Numbered from the stretch's first letter, positions 15,777 through 24,588 are shown. The stretch is DNA of 43,950 nt from CAYLJO01 sp964383905 (GCA_964383905.1 CAYLJO010000021.1:1-43950), one strand, 5' to 3'. A program made the numbers and translations. The notes: generated from the letters alone by a model not told the origin.

Positions 15777-17756
15777 TTAATCTGACAGTTTCGGCGTGCC
15801 ATAATCCCATTTCGTCGGGTCATGTTCGACGTAGACGAATTTCCAGGGGTACAAGTCAGCGGGATTCGGGTACATCCCCTTCACATAAGGCTTCTTCACC
15901 CAATTGACTGAAGCGGTATCGAACGGGATGGTGGGCTGGGCCTCAAGCGCGTACGCCTCGGCCTTCCCCAGCAATCCGTAACGCTTTTGCGGGTCGAGGG
16001 TCCGGTTGGCTTCGTCCAGCATATCAACATACTTCTGGTCCCACCAACCTGTCCCGTTGTCGCCCGTCGGCGTGTAGTAGAGACTGAGGAACGTGAACGG
16101 GTCCATGTAATCGCCGATCCAGCCGCCGCGCGCGAAACCCTTATATTCAAGCTTCGCGCGGGCGTCTAAAAAGGTCTTCCACTCCATTGCCCTGAGGGGT
16201 ACTGTGATCCCGAGGTTCTGCTTCCACTGCGCCTGGGTAAACTCGGCCATAATCTTATTTGACTCTTGTACGTTATAAACGATCTCCACCTGATCGACGG
16301 GGAATTTCCTCGGGTCGTAATGACCGGCCGCGTCTTTGTAGCCGGCCTGGGCCAACAACTGTTTCGCCTTCTCCGGGTCGAACGGGTCGCCTTTGGGCTG
16401 AGGGTAACCGGGGAAGATGCCTTCGGGCACAAGGCCGTTGCAGGGCTTGACGATCTTGCGCCACTTGACCCACTCCGTCTTGTCAATCGCCATGTTAAAG
16501 GCGTGGCGCACGCGCGCGTCGTTCATCGGCGGCTTCGTCGTATTGATCAGGTAAAAATCGATGGCATCTTCCGGCGCGTCCATATAATCCTTCATGGGCC
16601 GGACGACATCCAGCCACGCCCCCGGAACGGTGTGGTTGAGGACCGCATCCACGTCCGCGGCCTTGTAGAGGTTCATGATCGTCGGATTATCACTCATCGG
16701 GTAGAAGACGATCCGATCCAGCCTGACGTTGGCGGCGTCCCAGTACATCGGATTGCGCACCACCGCCATATCGTTATAGGGTCTCCACGATTCAAGCTTA
16801 AACGGTCCGGAGCACACGATGTTGGCCGGCTGCGTCCATGCCCCCCCATACTTTTCCACCACCTTTTGCTCTATGACGCGGAAGAGCTGGTGCGCCATCA
16901 AGCCGACAAAGAAGGGGGCGGATTGGACCAACGAAACGCGCAAGGTGTAGTCATCAACGGCCTCAACGCCGATATCTTCGGCCTTGACGGACACAAACTC
17001 TTTGCCAGCCAATGCCGCTTTGAGCTTCGGATTCGTGGCCGACTGCTTGGCCCGCGCCTTTTCATCGCCCGGCACGACGAGCCGCGCCGGAGAGTGCATA
17101 AATCGGTGAAACGGCGTATCGCGGTCAGGCGTCGGCTCCTGGGCGGTGGGCTTGTATTCGGAGGAGATAGACACACCCGGCTGTGAGCTTAAGGGTTGAG
17201 GTGGCGTTGCGCCTGCCGTGCCGGGTTGAAAGTCCTGCGCTAAGAGGAACTGGCCGGTCTGCGGGTCGCGCACGAAAACCCCGCCTTCGTTATATTCTTG
17301 CCCGTACTTGATGTAGTAGGCGAGGTAAGCGGTACGCGACGCCAGCTCGGGCGAGAGGCCGCGCCGGAAGGTGTAAACAAAATCCCGGGCCGTGATCGGA
17401 TCATTGTTAGAGAAGCGCGCGTCCTTCCGCAGGTGGAAGGTGAATTCAGACAGATCGTTGTTGACGTCCCACCGCTCGGCGATGGCCGGTATCGCTCCCG
17501 AGGTCTTGGGATCATACTCGACGAGGCCTTCAAAAAGCGCCATGTAGATGCGTGTTTCAGGCTGCCCGCTGCTGACCTGCGGGTCGAGCGATTCCGGCTC
17601 ATCGCCCGTGACGTAGCGCATAATCTGGTCGCTCGGGGGCGCTATTTTCCCGAAGTAGGTGGAATTCTTTGCCGATACAGCACAGGCCAAAGCGACGAGC
17701 GGCAGCACGAATAGTGCAACACCAAAACGACATCGGCTGGAACGGAAGATAAGCAC
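15777..17756 (-). CDS. oppA: Peptide-binding protein of the ABC transporter, OppA/DppA type (SBP family 5)
   Basis: 659 residues. GTG start with a clear AAGGAG eight bases upstream. The N-terminal signal (CRFGVALFVLPLVALACAVS) could be cut after AVSA or lipidated at the Cys in LALAC; the latter's lipobox is imperfect. The SBP_bac_5 core is clear: EPESLDPQVSSGQPETRIYM, LFEGLVEYDP, TFHLRKDARFSNNDPITARD, and later RHAFNMAIDKTEWV. An insert of roughly 90 residues, rich in Pro, Gln and Ser, sits at about 150-240, which makes the protein longer than usual. It should capture oligopeptides in the periplasm for OppBCDF, which follow downstream. No operator was recognised, but a hairpin lies in its leader. 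Confidence 0.92.
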   Translation of the reverse strand: MLIFRSSRCRFGVALFVLPLVALACAVSAKNSTYFGKIAPPSDQIMRYVTGDEPESLDPQVSSGQPETRIYMALFEGLVEYDPKTSGAIPAIAERWDVNNDLSEFTFHLRKDARFSNNDPITARDFVYTFRRGLSPELASRTAYLAYYIKYGQEYNEGGVFVRDPQTGQFLLAQDFQPGTAGATPPQPLSSQPGVSISSEYKPTAQEPTPDRDTPFHRFMHSPARLVVPGDEKARAKQSATNPKLKAALAGKEFVSVKAEDIGVEAVDDYTLRVSLVQSAPFFVGLMAHQLFRVIEQKVVEKYGGAWTQPANIVCSGPFKLESWRPYNDMAVVRNPMYWDAANVRLDRIVFYPMSDNPTIMNLYKAADVDAVLNHTVPGAWLDVVRPMKDYMDAPEDAIDFYLINTTKPPMNDARVRHAFNMAIDKTEWVKWRKIVKPCNGLVPEGIFPGYPQPKGDPFDPEKAKQLLAQAGYKDAAGHYDPRKFPVDQVEIVYNVQESNKIMAEFTQAQWKQNLGITVPLRAMEWKTFLDARAKLEYKGFARGGWIGDYMDPFTFLSLYYTPTGDNGTGWWDQKYVDMLDEANRTLDPQKRYGLLGKAEAYALEAQPTIPFDTASVNWVKKPYVKGMYPNPADLYPWKFVYVEHDPTKWDYGTPKLSD

Positions 17757-17813
17757 GGCAGCTACTCCTTATTTACCCGAGACATTCTCTTTGTGACGAC
17801 GCAACACTTGACT

Positions 17814-17837
17814 CACGGGGGCTTTGCGAAAGCCGTG
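17814..17837 (-). other. Hairpin in the leader of oppA
   Basis: On the minus strand CACGG-CTTT-CGC-AAAG followed by CCC and CCGTG folds into a 9-bp bulged stem, ending about 60 bases before the oppA GTG. There is no T tract after it. It may protect the oppA message or mark the end of the preceding oppA-like gene. The rest of the 294-bp gap (17757-18050) shows no gene; a weak TTGATC/GATAAC pair on the minus strand is the only promoter-like match. Confidence 0.35.
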
Positions 17838-18050
17838 AATTCCGGGTGATCGGGGAACAATTTGTTGCTTAATCCTCGCTTCGGGCGGGGGAACACGCTT
17901 GCCCAAACGCGGCGCGTATTGAACGTCACGTTATCACGCGCAAGCTTCATAGATCAAGAAACTCAGGCGTTTTTGAAGCGGTTTTCTCATTGATGCTAAA
18001 CCCGTCATCCGGAGTTGCTTAAAACGCCAGCGATGCGATATTCACGGGTC

Positions 18051-19856
18051 TCATTTCAGTTGGATTTGGGTAGGCGAGGTAGAGGGCTGCCACGAAGTTT
18101 GGATGCGCACGTGCTTTAATGACGGGGCGTCCAGCAGGTTCGTCTCAAAGCCGGTCACATAAGGTTTGACGAGCGCGTAAGATGAAGCAAAATAAATTGG
18201 CATGGCAGGCAATTCCTCGAGCGCCTGTCGCTCGGATAAAATCTCCGGCAAAGATGAGAGAGTTTCGCCGGCCTGTTGAGGGCTCAGCTCCTGCTTCGGA
18301 GTCTTGGTGCCGCCGACCGGTGTTTTGTTTGAATTTTCAGTCTTCGGGTCGGGGCTTGGCTGGGCAGGCGCCTGGGTCGGCCCTTCTTGCCCGAACATGA
18401 CGCGCATGTTGGTAGCTTCATCAGTGGTTTGCAGCACCATGCCGCGCCGCGCCACGTCGTAAGCTCCGGCGCGCAACGCCGCTTCATAATCATCCCAATT
18501 CCTGAGGGTGATATCCGTTTCAATCTTCAACACGCTTCGCCACATGGCGGCAACGGCTTGAGCCACCTGGCGCTGCTGATCGTTGCGGTTAACCAGCAGC
18601 TTGAGTCGCGGAAATCCCTTGCCCTGCGGAAAGCCCGCCGCCGCGAGCAGACCCTGCGCGCGCTCAATGTTGCGTCCAAGAATTGGTACCTGCCCCTCAT
18701 TAACACCGGTTGCTCTTGACACCTGAACGGGAAGAAACTTCTGGGCCGGCTCGGTCGCACCGCCCATCTCATCTTCGCTGATGTGGTCGCGGTCAATCGC
18801 AATGGCGAGCGCCTCGCGCACCCGTACATCATTGAAAGGCTGATGGGCCGTATTGAAGCTGTAGTAAGTGAGCGCGCCGTAAGTGAACCGCCTGAAATCT
18901 TTGTATGGCGTAAGCAGCTTTAAGGCCAGCGGCTCCAACGCGGCGTTCATCACGACATCGACCTCTCCCGCACGGTATGAGGCGAGCGCCGCTTCAGCGT
19001 CGCGCGATGCGACAAACTGCACGCGCTGGAGATTTACTGCTTGCGCATCCCAGTAGTTCGCATGGCGCTCCAAGGTGACGCCGTCGCGACCCGCCTTTGA
19101 GAGTTGGAACGCGCCGTTGGAGACAATGCCGGAAGCGGCCGGGGCGCTCATTAGCCCCTGTCCTTGAGAATGAACCGGGCGAAAGACCGTGTGTGCGACC
19201 AAGGCCGGGAAATTCATGTCAGGGCGCAGCAAGTGCACCCTCAACACATAATCGTCAACGGCTTCTGCGCCGAAGGGGGCCGGCGCGACGGGCGCAAGTT
19301 TCGCTTCCTCCTTTTTATCGCGCCTGATCGCTTTGTCGTCATTGGGGCGCGGGCCGGAGGAATGTTCTTCCAAGTGTTGAGGCGGCGCATGAGTTGCCGG
19401 TGGTGAGGACACGCCCTCAATATTTTGCATCAGCCTGGCGTGTGGGGCGTGCAAGCCAAGACTTGCCACCCGTTTCCACGAACGCACGAAATCCATCGCG
19501 GTGACCGGGTCGCCGTTAGACCAATGCGCATCATGACGCAAATAAAAGGTCCATTCTTTTCCGTCAGGGGTCGATTCCCAGTGCGATGCCACACCCGGAA
19601 CGGGCGCAAGAGTGTGTGGGTCGTACTCAGTCAGGCCCTCAAACATCGCGCGCACAGCGTCGGTATCCGGCGGCGTGGCGGCGAGCGCCGGATCAAAGAC
19701 CTGCGGCACCCCTCCGTCGCTCCACCGAAACTCCTGGGCGCGCGGCGTCACAACGCGCCCATAATAAGGCTCCACTTCTGTGTCGAGAAAGCATCCGCCG
19801 GTCAACGAAATGATCACAAGGAGCGCGGCGATAATATTCACCGGCCCCCTGGTCAT
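18051..19856 (-). CDS. Second OppA-like peptide-binding lipoprotein (SBP family 5)
   Basis: 601 residues from ATG 19856, which has GGTGA five bases upstream and gives a compact lipoprotein signal (NIIAALLVIISLTGGC, lipid on the Cys of LTGGC). An ATG at 19892 adds 12 residues but lacks a ribosome binding site. The fold is SBP_bac_5: FDPALAATPPDTDAVRAMFE, TEYDPHTLAPVPG, TFYLRHDAHWSNGDPVTAMD, VREALAIAIDRDHI. Low-complexity inserts occur near 150-200 and near the C-terminus (SPDPKTENSNKTPVGGTKTP). It shares architecture with the oppA product encoded next to it but is clearly a diverged paralogue. It may feed the same OppBCDF with a different peptide range; that is inference. A 294-bp gap separates it from oppA, so it may have its own transcript. 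Confidence 0.87.
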   Translation of the reverse strand: MTRGPVNIIAALLVIISLTGGCFLDTEVEPYYGRVVTPRAQEFRWSDGGVPQVFDPALAATPPDTDAVRAMFEGLTEYDPHTLAPVPGVASHWESTPDGKEWTFYLRHDAHWSNGDPVTAMDFVRSWKRVASLGLHAPHARLMQNIEGVSSPPATHAPPQHLEEHSSGPRPNDDKAIRRDKKEEAKLAPVAPAPFGAEAVDDYVLRVHLLRPDMNFPALVAHTVFRPVHSQGQGLMSAPAASGIVSNGAFQLSKAGRDGVTLERHANYWDAQAVNLQRVQFVASRDAEAALASYRAGEVDVVMNAALEPLALKLLTPYKDFRRFTYGALTYYSFNTAHQPFNDVRVREALAIAIDRDHISEDEMGGATEPAQKFLPVQVSRATGVNEGQVPILGRNIERAQGLLAAAGFPQGKGFPRLKLLVNRNDQQRQVAQAVAAMWRSVLKIETDITLRNWDDYEAALRAGAYDVARRGMVLQTTDEATNMRVMFGQEGPTQAPAQPSPDPKTENSNKTPVGGTKTPKQELSPQQAGETLSSLPEILSERQALEELPAMPIYFASSYALVKPYVTGFETNLLDAPSLKHVRIQTSWQPSTSPTQIQLK

Positions 19857-19932
19857 CAATTTCACCGGTCTTACGCTCGTAGTGATTCCCATTGCCGAAA
19901 TAGAGAGTTAAGCGGCTTTTAAGCCCGCCACT

Positions 19933-20541
19933 TCAAGCACCGCCCAACCTTCGAAGCTCACGATATACGTTCTCCGTTTGATGACGCGTATCTTCAAATC
20001 CGTTCGACGAATCGATCAGGTAGTCTGCGTAACGTTTCTTCTCCCCTTGGGGCATCTGTGTTGCGATGCGTCTCTCGGCTTCTGCGCGCGTCAGATTATT
20101 ACGAGCCATCAGTCGCTCTAACTGAACTGCGGGGCTACAATGTACCACGACCAGCTTGTCAAAGCGTTTGTAGCCGCCGGACTCGATCATCAATGCCGCA
20201 TCGACGATGCTAATCCCGCGTGGGTCTTCCGCTTCCCAGCGTCTGAGCTGTTCGTCCTGCGCGGCGATAATAAAGGGATGCAGGATTGAGTTTAATAGCG
20301 CGCGTTGCTTTTCATCAGTAAAGACAAGCTGACCCAACCGCGCGCGGTTCAGAGTTCCGTCATCGTTCAGCACTTCACTGCCGAATGCTTCGACCACCGC
20401 GCGCAGGCCTGGAGTGCCTGCGGCGGCGATGTCGCGCGCCGTCATATCTGCATCAAGCACGCGGCAGCCCAGCCCGGCGAAAACGGACGCGACAAAAGAC
20501 TTGCCGACAGCAATTGATCCGGTCAGACCCACTCTCAACAT
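19933..20541 (-). CDS. coaE: Dephospho-CoA kinase
   Basis: 202 residues, normal for the family. It catalyses the last step of coenzyme A synthesis, ATP-dependent 3'-phosphorylation of dephospho-CoA, in the cytoplasm. The P-loop is GSIAVGKS (8-15). Other family blocks: CRVLDADMTARDI, the lid and core region ALLNSILHPFI, IVDAALMIESGGYKRFDKLVVVHC, and the basic RLMARNNLTRAEAERRIATQ helix. It lies 33 bp downstream of folD and 76 bp upstream of the oppA-like gene, all on the minus strand. Confidence 0.95.
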   Translation of the reverse strand: MLRVGLTGSIAVGKSFVASVFAGLGCRVLDADMTARDIAAAGTPGLRAVVEAFGSEVLNDDGTLNRARLGQLVFTDEKQRALLNSILHPFIIAAQDEQLRRWEAEDPRGISIVDAALMIESGGYKRFDKLVVVHCSPAVQLERLMARNNLTRAEAERRIATQMPQGEKKRYADYLIDSSNGFEDTRHQTENVYRELRRLGGA

Positions 20542-20574
20542 TCCGTAAGCTTTAGCTCATATGGCTAATCCCCA

Positions 20575-21543
20575 TTATTGTAACCCGCGACGCCTGAGTG
20601 ATGCCGTCACCGTGTTTTTCATTAACATCGCGACGGTCAGCAGACCCACGCCACCCGGAACCGGTGTCCGGCGGCCGGCGACCATATCGGCCCCCGCCGG
20701 ATGCACATCACCGACCAGCGTGTAGCCGCGCCGCCGGATAATCTCGATCCGCTTGTCTGCTTCCTCACCAAACAGCGCGCGCGCAGACGCTTCGTCCGTC
20801 ACCCTGTTCATACCGACGTCGATGACCGTCGCCCCCGGCTTGATGTGCTCGCCACGGATGAGGCCCGGACGACCGATGGCGGCGATCAGAATATCGGCCT
20901 GACTGGTGACGGCGGCAAGGTCGCGTGTGCGTGAATGGCATATCGTCACCGTCGCATCACGTTGAAGGAGGAGTTGCGCGAGCGGACGCCCGACAATACT
21001 GCTACGGCCGACGACGCACGCGCGTTCTCCGCTAATGGCGATATCATTGCGCGCGAGCAATTCGATGATTCCCGCCGGCGTGCAGGGGACAAGCGTGGGC
21101 TGGCCCAGGGAGAGGCAGCCCACGTTTACCGGATTAAATCCGTCCACGTCTTTCGCCGGATCAATCGTCTCAAGCACGCGCGACGCATCCACATCGCGAG
21201 GGAGCGGCAACTGCACAAGAATCCCATCCACGTCATCGCGCGCATTAAGCGCGGCTACCAGATCGAGTAACTCATCCGTAGTTGTTTCGGCGCTCAGCGC
21301 GTGATGCTCCGAAAGGAGCCCCAACTCCTCTGAGGTGCGCACCTTGTTCCGCACGTACACGGCTGAGGCCGGATCCTCACCGACCCGCACGGCAACGAGA
21401 CAGGGACGAATGTTTTGCTCCCGCGCGAGCCGTTCGACCGTCTCCGCAACCTCTTTTTTGATCTCATTTGCAACACGCGTGCCATCCAGGCGCTCGGCAC
21501 GCGGCCTATCATCGGTGGTTTGCTGAAGTAGCTTTTCTGCCAT
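20575..21543 (-). CDS. folD: Bifunctional methylenetetrahydrofolate dehydrogenase/methenyltetrahydrofolate cyclohydrolase
   Basis: 322 residues from ATG 21543 (MAEKLLQQ). In-frame ATGs at 21570 and 21591 are also possible, and none has a strong ribosome binding site. FolD interconverts 5,10-methylene-, methenyl- and 10-formyl-tetrahydrofolate for one-carbon metabolism. Visible blocks: VGEDPASAVYVRNKVRTSEE with the catalytic Tyr and Lys, DGILVQLPLPRDVD, KDVDGFNPVNVG, PCTPAGIIELL, the NADP-binding VVGRSSIVGRPLAQLLL, and the C-terminal PGGVGLLTVAMLM. Everything needed for activity appears to be present. It is followed by coaE. Confidence 0.95.
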   Translation of the reverse strand: MAEKLLQQTTDDRPRAERLDGTRVANEIKKEVAETVERLAREQNIRPCLVAVRVGEDPASAVYVRNKVRTSEELGLLSEHHALSAETTTDELLDLVAALNARDDVDGILVQLPLPRDVDASRVLETIDPAKDVDGFNPVNVGCLSLGQPTLVPCTPAGIIELLARNDIAISGERACVVGRSSIVGRPLAQLLLQRDATVTICHSRTRDLAAVTSQADILIAAIGRPGLIRGEHIKPGATVIDVGMNRVTDEASARALFGEEADKRIEIIRRRGYTLVGDVHPAGADMVAGRRTPVPGGVGLLTVAMLMKNTVTASLRRRGLQ

Positions 21544-21761
21544 AAATAAATTACCAACTGCGCCTTTCATCCGTGCAGCCCTTGCCGTCATAATCTTGAT
21601 TTTAACTGTTTATGTCGGAATAGCAACACCGGCTCAGCTATGTGGTCCTGAAATCAAGAGAGGAGGCGCGGCTACAGGCTCAGGGCTGCTCACCGGGCCG
21701 GTGCGAGCGCGGGAAATTGACTATTACGGGAATTGAATGATAATGGCAGCACGACAGGAGC

Positions 21762-22343
21762 CTAGCAAATGGCCAAAGAAGATGAACTCATCTGAAAAGC
21801 CTTCAATGCGGCCTTTGTCGCATCGTTGAGATCGCCATCTGGTTCTCCACAATCATAGCCGAGATTGTTCAGCCGTTTCTGCACGCCGGTAGTCTCATTG
21901 ATCGGGTCGAGGTATCCGAATTTAATGAGCAGGCGGAAATTATCTTTCCCGATGATCAACTCGCCCTCCTTCGACGTGGCCGGGATGTACTCCTCCAGCA
22001 CCCCGTGGTCGTCCGTCCAGCCCTCATAGGGTTGACCGTCCACGACCAGTCGGTATTTCTGGTTGGCCCGCGGCTTCTCAATATCGAAGAGCTGAAGCCG
22101 GTAGAGCGCGGGGATGCCTTTGCGGCGGAAGACGTGCTTCTTAGTGGTAGGCTTATCCACCTCCTTCAGCCGCTTGTCGCGGATGGCCACGACGTCGCCG
22201 GGCATCAGGATGTTCATGTCCTTGCGCTTCTTCTTCAGCTCGGCGTTGTCGGGGTCGTTCCAGATCGTATTGGCGAATAAGCCATACTCTTCGGATAAAC
22301 TGATCACGCTGTCGCCCTCTTCGACTTCATGCTTGACCGGCAT
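21762..22343 (-). CDS. VgrG-island protein: LysM-like N-domain and truncated peptidoglycan-binding domain
   Basis: 193 residues from ATG 22343, which overlaps the previous stop as TGATG. The N-terminal part is LysM-like (HEVEEGDSVISLSEEYGLFA; NILMPGDVVAIRDK). A middle domain follows (YRLVVDGQPYEGWTDDHGVL). The C-terminus begins a PG_binding_1 domain (GVQKRLNNLGYDCGEPDGDL, then NDATKAALKAFQ) and breaks off with MSSSSLAIC where about 25 residues of the domain would be expected. So the gene seems to be cut short at its 3' end. This architecture is common beside vgrG genes. Its precise role (effector, adaptor or cargo) is not known to me. Confidence 0.7.
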   Translation of the reverse strand: MPVKHEVEEGDSVISLSEEYGLFANTIWNDPDNAELKKKRKDMNILMPGDVVAIRDKRLKEVDKPTTKKHVFRRKGIPALYRLQLFDIEKPRANQKYRLVVDGQPYEGWTDDHGVLEEYIPATSKEGELIIGKDNFRLLIKFGYLDPINETTGVQKRLNNLGYDCGEPDGDLNDATKAALKAFQMSSSSLAIC

Positions 22344-22744
22344 CAGGCGTCCTCCCATGCTTCTTCATCGAGGTCGGGGAAAGTGATTTTGCACATGCCG
22401 GGATCAATCCCCCAGCAGGCGGCCTCTCCCTCGTCATCCAATACCCCCTCCTGTGGCTCTACATTACCCGGCACCTTGATCCGATACCTCTCCCCGGGAA
22501 TCGGTTTACCTCTCATATCGATCAATTTAATCTTCACCCAGGTCTTCTCAGGGGTTTTCGGTTTCTCCTCTACCGGCGGCCGCTCTTTCGGCTTCGCCGC
22601 CACGACCGGCACCGGCTCCTCTTCCCGGATGACGACCGGGTCCTCCTGGGGAAGGGCTTGCGCCGGCGGGCAGGCCGCTACCGCTCTCGGCTCTTCAGCC
22701 GGGAACGATTCCTGAGCCTGTTTTACCTTATCGGCAAGGTCCAT
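22343..22744 (-). CDS. VgrG-island protein with carboxypeptidase-regulatory-like domain
   Basis: 133 residues. An acidic/Pro-rich N-terminal half (PAEEPRAVAACPPAQALP; EEPVPVVAAKPKERPPVEEK) precedes a beta-sandwich-like domain: KTWVKIKLIDMRGKPIPGE, GVLDDEGEAACWGIDPG, CKITFPDLDEEAW. That pattern occurs in proteins encoded next to vgrG in many proteobacteria and acidobacteria. It starts 3 bp after the preceding gene and overlaps the next one by one base, so the three are translated together. Function is unproved. Confidence 0.7.
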   Translation of the reverse strand: MDLADKVKQAQESFPAEEPRAVAACPPAQALPQEDPVVIREEEPVPVVAAKPKERPPVEEKPKTPEKTWVKIKLIDMRGKPIPGERYRIKVPGNVEPQEGVLDDEGEAACWGIDPGMCKITFPDLDEEAWEDA

Positions 22745-22747
22745 TTA

Positions 22748-23331
22748 TCATTGCCCCCCAGGACTTAGATCCCAGGCGGCCGGGTCATAAGACGCTTTGA
22801 CCGCTTCCCAGTTCTGCTCCGTGGCCTGCTCCATGAGCCGGTCGATGCGGGAATCGGGCGGGACATTTTCATCCCGCAAAATTCGCCGGATGAGCGGGTG
22901 TTCATCGAAATTTGGGGCGGCTTCCAGCATGATGACGACGAAGNNNNNNNNNNNNNNNNNNNNNNNNNNNNNNNNNNNNNNNNNNNNNNNNNNNNNNNNN
23001 NNNNNNNNNNNNNNNNNNNNNNNNNNNNNNNNNNNNNNNNNNNGATGAGCGGGTGTTCATCGAAATTTGGGGCGGCTTCCAGCATGATGACGACGAAGGC
23101 GGCGAGGTCCGACTCATAGCTCATGCCATAATCCCGCGCCCGGGCAATTCCATTTCGCACGATCTGATGCAGAGCATCATCCGGCATCTCCTTAATCGTC
23201 GAGACGCCGGTTGGAAGCTGGAGGCCGGCATCCGCGTGCTTCTCCCGCAGATACCCGGCCACCCGCCTCACAAAAGCCGAGTCGGCGGCCGGCCCAAAGG
23301 CCTTCATCTGTTCAGAGCGGATCTTTAACAT
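22748..23331 (-). CDS. VgrG-island small helical protein, split by a false assembly gap
   Basis: The ATG at 23331 has a strong AGGAGG just upstream. The frame enters the 100-N gap (22944-23043) and then continues wrongly, because 55 nt at the left edge (22889-22943) are repeated exactly at the right edge (23044-23098). Removing 155 nt (gap plus one copy) gives one uninterrupted frame of 142 residues: it starts MLKIRSEQMKAFGPAADSAF, passes EAAPNFDEHPLIRRILRDEN and ends DPAAWDLSPGGQ. The family (small helical proteins starting 'ML.IR.EQM', with a 'NFDE.P' motif) is found beside vgrG genes. Its function is unknown to me. Confidence 0.75.
22889..22943. repeat. 55-nt contig-end overlap, left copy
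   Basis: Identical over 55 nt to 23044-23098 on the far side of the N run. This is best explained as a k-mer-length overlap of two contigs joined by a scaffolder rather than a biological repeat. Confidence 0.9.
22944..23043. other. Assembly gap of exactly 100 N
   Basis: A fixed-length N filler. The flanks overlap by 55 nt, and collapsing them restores the reading frame of the spanning gene, so no sequence is likely to be missing here. Confidence 0.95.
23044..23098. repeat. 55-nt contig-end overlap, right copy
   Basis: Identical to 22889-22943; see the entry for the left copy. Confidence 0.9.
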
Positions 23332-23430
23332 TGCTCCTCCTGAGCAGGGGTCGGTTATTCCTCTCCCACTGCCCTAACGATCTTCTCTACCATTATCTGA
23401 GTGGCCTCACGGGCCAGGTTAACCCTCCGG

Positions 23431-24507
23431 TCATATATCGCAGAAGGGCGTCCCGTCTTGTGCAGCCTGCCGCATGATCAAAGTGGCAGGGCTGTATGTT
23501 CCAGCGGCCGGCGGCGGGCCGGGTTGCGGTGGCTCCGACTTCTCCCCAAACTCAGCCTTATCGGCCTCCTTCGGATCTTTTGGCGATTCGGGACGCGAAC
23601 CGGAGCCCGGACCGGCCGCCCCGCCGCTATTGAGCATGACCATCGTGCCGGTGATGAAGACGCCGCCGGAATTGATGTTGATAAAGTTGGACCCGACTTT
23701 CAGGGTGAGACTCGTTCCCGTCTCAATCACCAGGTTGGTGCCCGACTTGAGGTGGATTTCCATCCCCGCGTCGAGGGCATATTTCTGACCAACCTTCTCC
23801 TGCATATCGCTGCCGGCCGTGAGCGAGACCGTGCCATCAACCTTTTCGTTCTGATCGCCCTTCACGTGCAGGTGCTTGTCGCCCCCGACCTGCTCCAGCT
23901 GATCGTTGGTGACGATGAAGTGGCTGTCATGGCTGACTGTTTCAAAACGGTCATTCTTGATGCGAATGTCCTTGTTTCTTTCGGCGTGAATAAAGATCTG
24001 TTCCCTGCCCTTCTTGTCCTCGAGGCGGATCTCATTGAACCCCTGGCCGCCTTTTGACGAGTATGACTTGACGTAGCTCATCGTTTTGTTGTCGGGCAGG
24101 CTGTAATGCGGCATCTCCGTGGCGTTGTAGACGCAGCCGGTGATGATCGGCCGGTCAGGGTCGCCCTCAATGAACTCGACGATCACCTCCATGCCGATGC
24201 GCGGCAGAAAGACTGTGCCCCAGCGCTTCCCGGCCCAACTCTGTGCCACGCGTACCCAGCAGGAACTGTCCGCGTCGTAATAGCCGTACCGGTCCCAATG
24301 AAACTGCACTTTGACGCGCCCGTACTTGTCCACAAAGATCTCCTCACCGGGCGGGCCGACCACCACCGCGGTCTGCGTTCCCGCGATGACGGGTTTCGGT
24401 GTGACCTGCTGCGGGCGGAACGGGAGCTGCGGCGCGTAAGGAATGAACTGCTTGGCTTTGATCGCTTGACGAGCGGTGTGGTCTGCATACCCCCATTTAC
24501 TGACCGA
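23431..24507 (-). pseudogene. vgrG: VgrG spike protein, C-terminal part only (5'-truncated)
   Basis: The frame is open from a stop at 24508-24510 to TGA 23431. VgrG-like sequence begins near 24450 (FIPYAPQLPFRPQQVTPKPV, then AGTQTAVVVGPPGEEIFVDK, then YGRVKVQFHWDR). It continues through the gp5 OB-fold core (WAGKRWGTVFLPRIGMEVIV; GDPDRPIITGCVYN), the spike repeats with alternating hydrophobics (NKDIRIKNDRFETV; DGTVSLTAGSDMQEKVG; GTNLVIETGTSLTLKVGSNF) and the family tail ending GTPFCDI. The gp27/gp44-like hub domains, normally about 300-350 residues, are absent, and no other frame upstream restores them. The only starts are inside the homologous core (GTG 24366). The C-terminal tail also stops where relatives usually continue past the Cys pair. 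VgrG tips type VI secretion needles; this copy is probably inactive or a leftover donor cassette. Confidence 0.78.
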
Positions 24508-24588
24508 TTACGTGCGGATGATTCGTCCGAGACGCGGCGCTCCGGCACAACCGGGTGAAACAATATAAGAAAGGCTGCCGAATTAACA

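Noticed and set aside
16266..17186. Long plus-strand open frame (306 codons) within oppA
   Set aside because: It is antisense to a strongly supported binding-protein gene, has Arg/Val/His-rich composition typical of GC-rich shadow frames and matches no family.
21717..21744. Promoter-like TTGACT-16 bp-GATAAT on the plus strand
   Set aside because: It points into the antisense side of the VgrG-island gene with no plus-strand gene downstream. Without transcript data I treat it as chance, although an antisense RNA cannot be excluded.
22797..23119. Open frames with X runs across the N-gap on both strands
   Set aside because: They come from translating the filler and the duplicated 55-nt overlap; they disappear once the overlap is merged.
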